Assembly: GCA_903837255.1 (NCBI GenBank)
Contig: CAILTZ010000594.1
Location: 1 to 6,648 of the forward strand
Length of the DNA stretch: 6,648 bases
Source of the DNA: an uncultured Pirellula sp.
GTDB taxonomy: Bacteria > Planctomycetota > Planctomycetia > Pirellulales > Pirellulaceae
Reading direction: 5' to 3'
Shown in pieces: positions 5,874 to 6,648 of the stretch. Each line of letters opens with the position of its first letter. The first letter of the stretch is position 1. The notes under the pieces are model-generated. The model did not search any database, was not told where the DNA came from, and saw only the letters and a program-made list of their open reading frames with translations. Made by a program: the position numbers and the translations under genes.

Positions 5874-6648
5874 ATGGTTCCACTTGGGATCCGTCCGACG
5901 AATGATTTCGCATTCCTGAAGACCTTTGGTTCGCCTGAAAATAAGATCGCACTGATGAGCTTGCTCAATGCCATATTGGATCTGCCAGATCCAATTGTGG
6001 ACGTGGTGATCGAGAATCCTTTCAATGCGAGGGATTTCATGGATGACAAGCTATCCGTCCTGGATATTCGGGCTTCGGACCAGCGAGGCTGGGTTTACGA
6101 CATCGAGATGCAGGTGTCGGTTTATTCAGGGCTGATCCAACGTCTCGTCTATTATGGATGCGAGGTGTACACCGGTCAGCTTAGGTCCGGGGACGACTAC
6201 TCGATACTCAAGCCGATCTACACGATTTGCCTCTTGGAAGGGAGGCTGTGGCAGAATTCGACCAAGGTGCATCATGCTTTTCGGTTTACGGACGTGGAAT
6301 CAGGGCGAATGCTTGCAGAAACAATAGAAATTCACACTTTGGAGCTTGGGTGGTATAATCTATCGCAGAGCCGATTGGCGACTGCGAGCGTATTGGATCG
6401 ATGGCTTTTTTGGTTGTTACATGCCCACGAGTACGATACCAAGACGCTTAGGGAGTTGTTTCCACAACCTGAATTTCTAAGAGCGACCAAGACGATTGAT
6501 CGGATTGCAAGAAGAACGAAGGACAAAGTCATGTACGATGCCCGTGAAAAAAAGATACGCGACCAGCAATGGATCCTGAACGCATCCCGCAAGCAAGGCC
6601 TTGAGGAAGGACGCCAGGAAGGACGTCAGGAAGGACGTCAGGAAGGAC
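5874..6648 (+). CDS. Rpn-family PD-(D/E)XK nuclease / putative transposase (runs off the window)
   Basis: Member of the family called 'recombination-promoting nuclease/putative transposase' (PDDEXK_2, TIGR01784-like). The frame is open from 5811; the first ATG is at 5874, with GAGGG about 10 bases upstream, and 258 codons are visible with no stop. The N-terminus GIRPTNDFAFLKTFGSPENK matches the family opening (T-[ND]-D-F-x-F-K-x-x-F-G). The nuclease core follows: Glu47 in VIENPF, DDKLSVLDIRA with Asp64, and YDIEMQ with Glu78 and Gln80, the family's D...ExQ version of the D...ExK site. Then come Tyr93-Tyr94, ICLLEG (118-123), the conserved stretch IEIHTLELGWYN and FWLLHAHEYD. From about residue 210 the protein is charged and helical, ending in EGRQ repeats at the edge. 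E. coli relatives are DNA nucleases that promote RecA-independent recombination and act as antiphage toxins. GATC density resembles its neighbours, so there is no compositional sign of recent transfer. Confidence 0.9.
   Translation, partial: MVPLGIRPTNDFAFLKTFGSPENKIALMSLLNAILDLPDPIVDVVIENPFNARDFMDDKLSVLDIRASDQRGWVYDIEMQVSVYSGLIQRLVYYGCEVYTGQLRSGDDYSILKPIYTICLLEGRLWQNSTKVHHAFRFTDVESGRMLAETIEIHTLELGWYNLSQSRLATASVLDRWLFWLLHAHEYDTKTLRELFPQPEFLRATKTIDRIARRTKDKVMYDAREKKIRDQQWILNASRKQGLEEGRQEGRQEGRQEG
6331..6359 (+). promoter_or_regulatory. Candidate internal promoter within the Rpn gene
   Basis: TTCACA at 6331-6336 (5 of 6 bases of the sigma-70 -35 consensus) is followed by exactly 17 bases and TATAAT at 6354-6359 (6 of 6). 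The -10 is preceded by TGG, giving an extended TGNTATAAT. A transcript would begin near 6366, about 165 bases before the internal ATG at 6531. It is the best promoter-like sequence I found in the window. Caution: TATAAT here encodes Tyr-Asn in a stretch that is conserved in the family, so protein constraint alone could create it. Confidence 0.45.
6519..6533 (+). promoter_or_regulatory. Internal in-frame start with Shine-Dalgarno site in the Rpn gene
   Basis: AAGGA at 6519-6523 is followed by 7 bases and an ATG at 6531-6533, which is codon 220 of the Rpn frame. Translation from here would give a separate small C-terminal protein beginning MYDAREKKIRDQQWILNA and continuing into the EGRQ repeats; 39 residues are visible before the edge. 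This would correspond to the RpnS antitoxin described for E. coli Rpn genes. The site is better spaced than that of the full-length gene, but AAGGA also encodes ordinary codons here, so function is inferred. Confidence 0.4.
6605..6648 (+). repeat. 12-base tandem repeat encoding EGRQ units
   Basis: Three full copies of GGAAGGACGYCA (6605-6616, 6617-6628, 6629-6640) and the first 8 bases of a fourth run to the window edge, so the array may be longer. Copies two and three are identical; the first differs by one base (C for T). Twelve bases keep the frame and give (EGRQ)3-EG at residues 245-258. Exact repetition at the DNA level suggests expansion by slippage or recombination rather than selection on the peptide alone. 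Confidence 0.9.

Noticed and set aside
5874..6648. Complete insertion sequence or transposon around the Rpn gene
   Set aside because: Despite the 'putative transposase' family name, no terminal inverted repeats or target duplication are visible on the left side, and the right side is outside the window. The family is better understood as stand-alone nucleases.
6605..6648. CRISPR-like array
   Set aside because: The 12-base units are directly adjacent without spacers and keep the reading frame; they are an in-gene tandem repeat.

Overview
The window shows ordinary bacterial chromosome, slightly GC-rich by eye and very rich in GATC. No ribosomal or tRNA gene fixes the taxonomy. The Rpn/PDDEXK_2 protein at the right end resembles, from memory, the large paralogous sets found in Planctomycetes (Pirellula/Rhodopirellula type). 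The absence of a Shine-Dalgarno site before the adaptor gene would also fit that group. I treat a planctomycete as the best guess, not as proven.

Layout. The left two thirds (1-4571) is a leftward operon for an MdtABC-type RND multidrug efflux pump. It runs mdtA (periplasmic adaptor), mdtB (first RND permease, complete) and mdtC (second RND permease, only its first 64 codons before the window edge). Both junctions are 4-base ATGA overlaps, so the three proteins are probably translationally coupled, which suits a pump built from one adaptor and two different permeases. No TolC-type outer-membrane channel or two-component regulator is visible.

A 143-base divergent intergenic region (4572-4714) separates the pump from a rightward hisN-type gene. 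It contains a G-rich stretch with an 8-base G run, a predicted G-quadruplex and an 11-base tandem repeat, directly in front of mdtA. hisN (4715-5638) encodes an inositol-monophosphatase-fold histidinol phosphatase. A 235-base stretch without a confident gene follows (5639-5873).

The right end (5874 to the edge) is a partial rightward gene for an Rpn-family PD-(D/E)XK nuclease ('recombination-promoting nuclease/putative transposase'). This is the most interesting part of the window. Near its 3' end it carries an in-frame internal ATG with a well-spaced Shine-Dalgarno site, a promoter-like TTCACA-N17-TATAAT upstream of that, and 12-base tandem repeats encoding a four-residue EGRQ repeat. These are the traits reported for E. 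coli Rpn genes, where an internally translated C-terminal product (RpnS) is the antitoxin of the full-length toxic antiphage nuclease (RpnL). The window may therefore hold a gene-within-a-gene toxin-antitoxin/defence unit from a different branch of the family.
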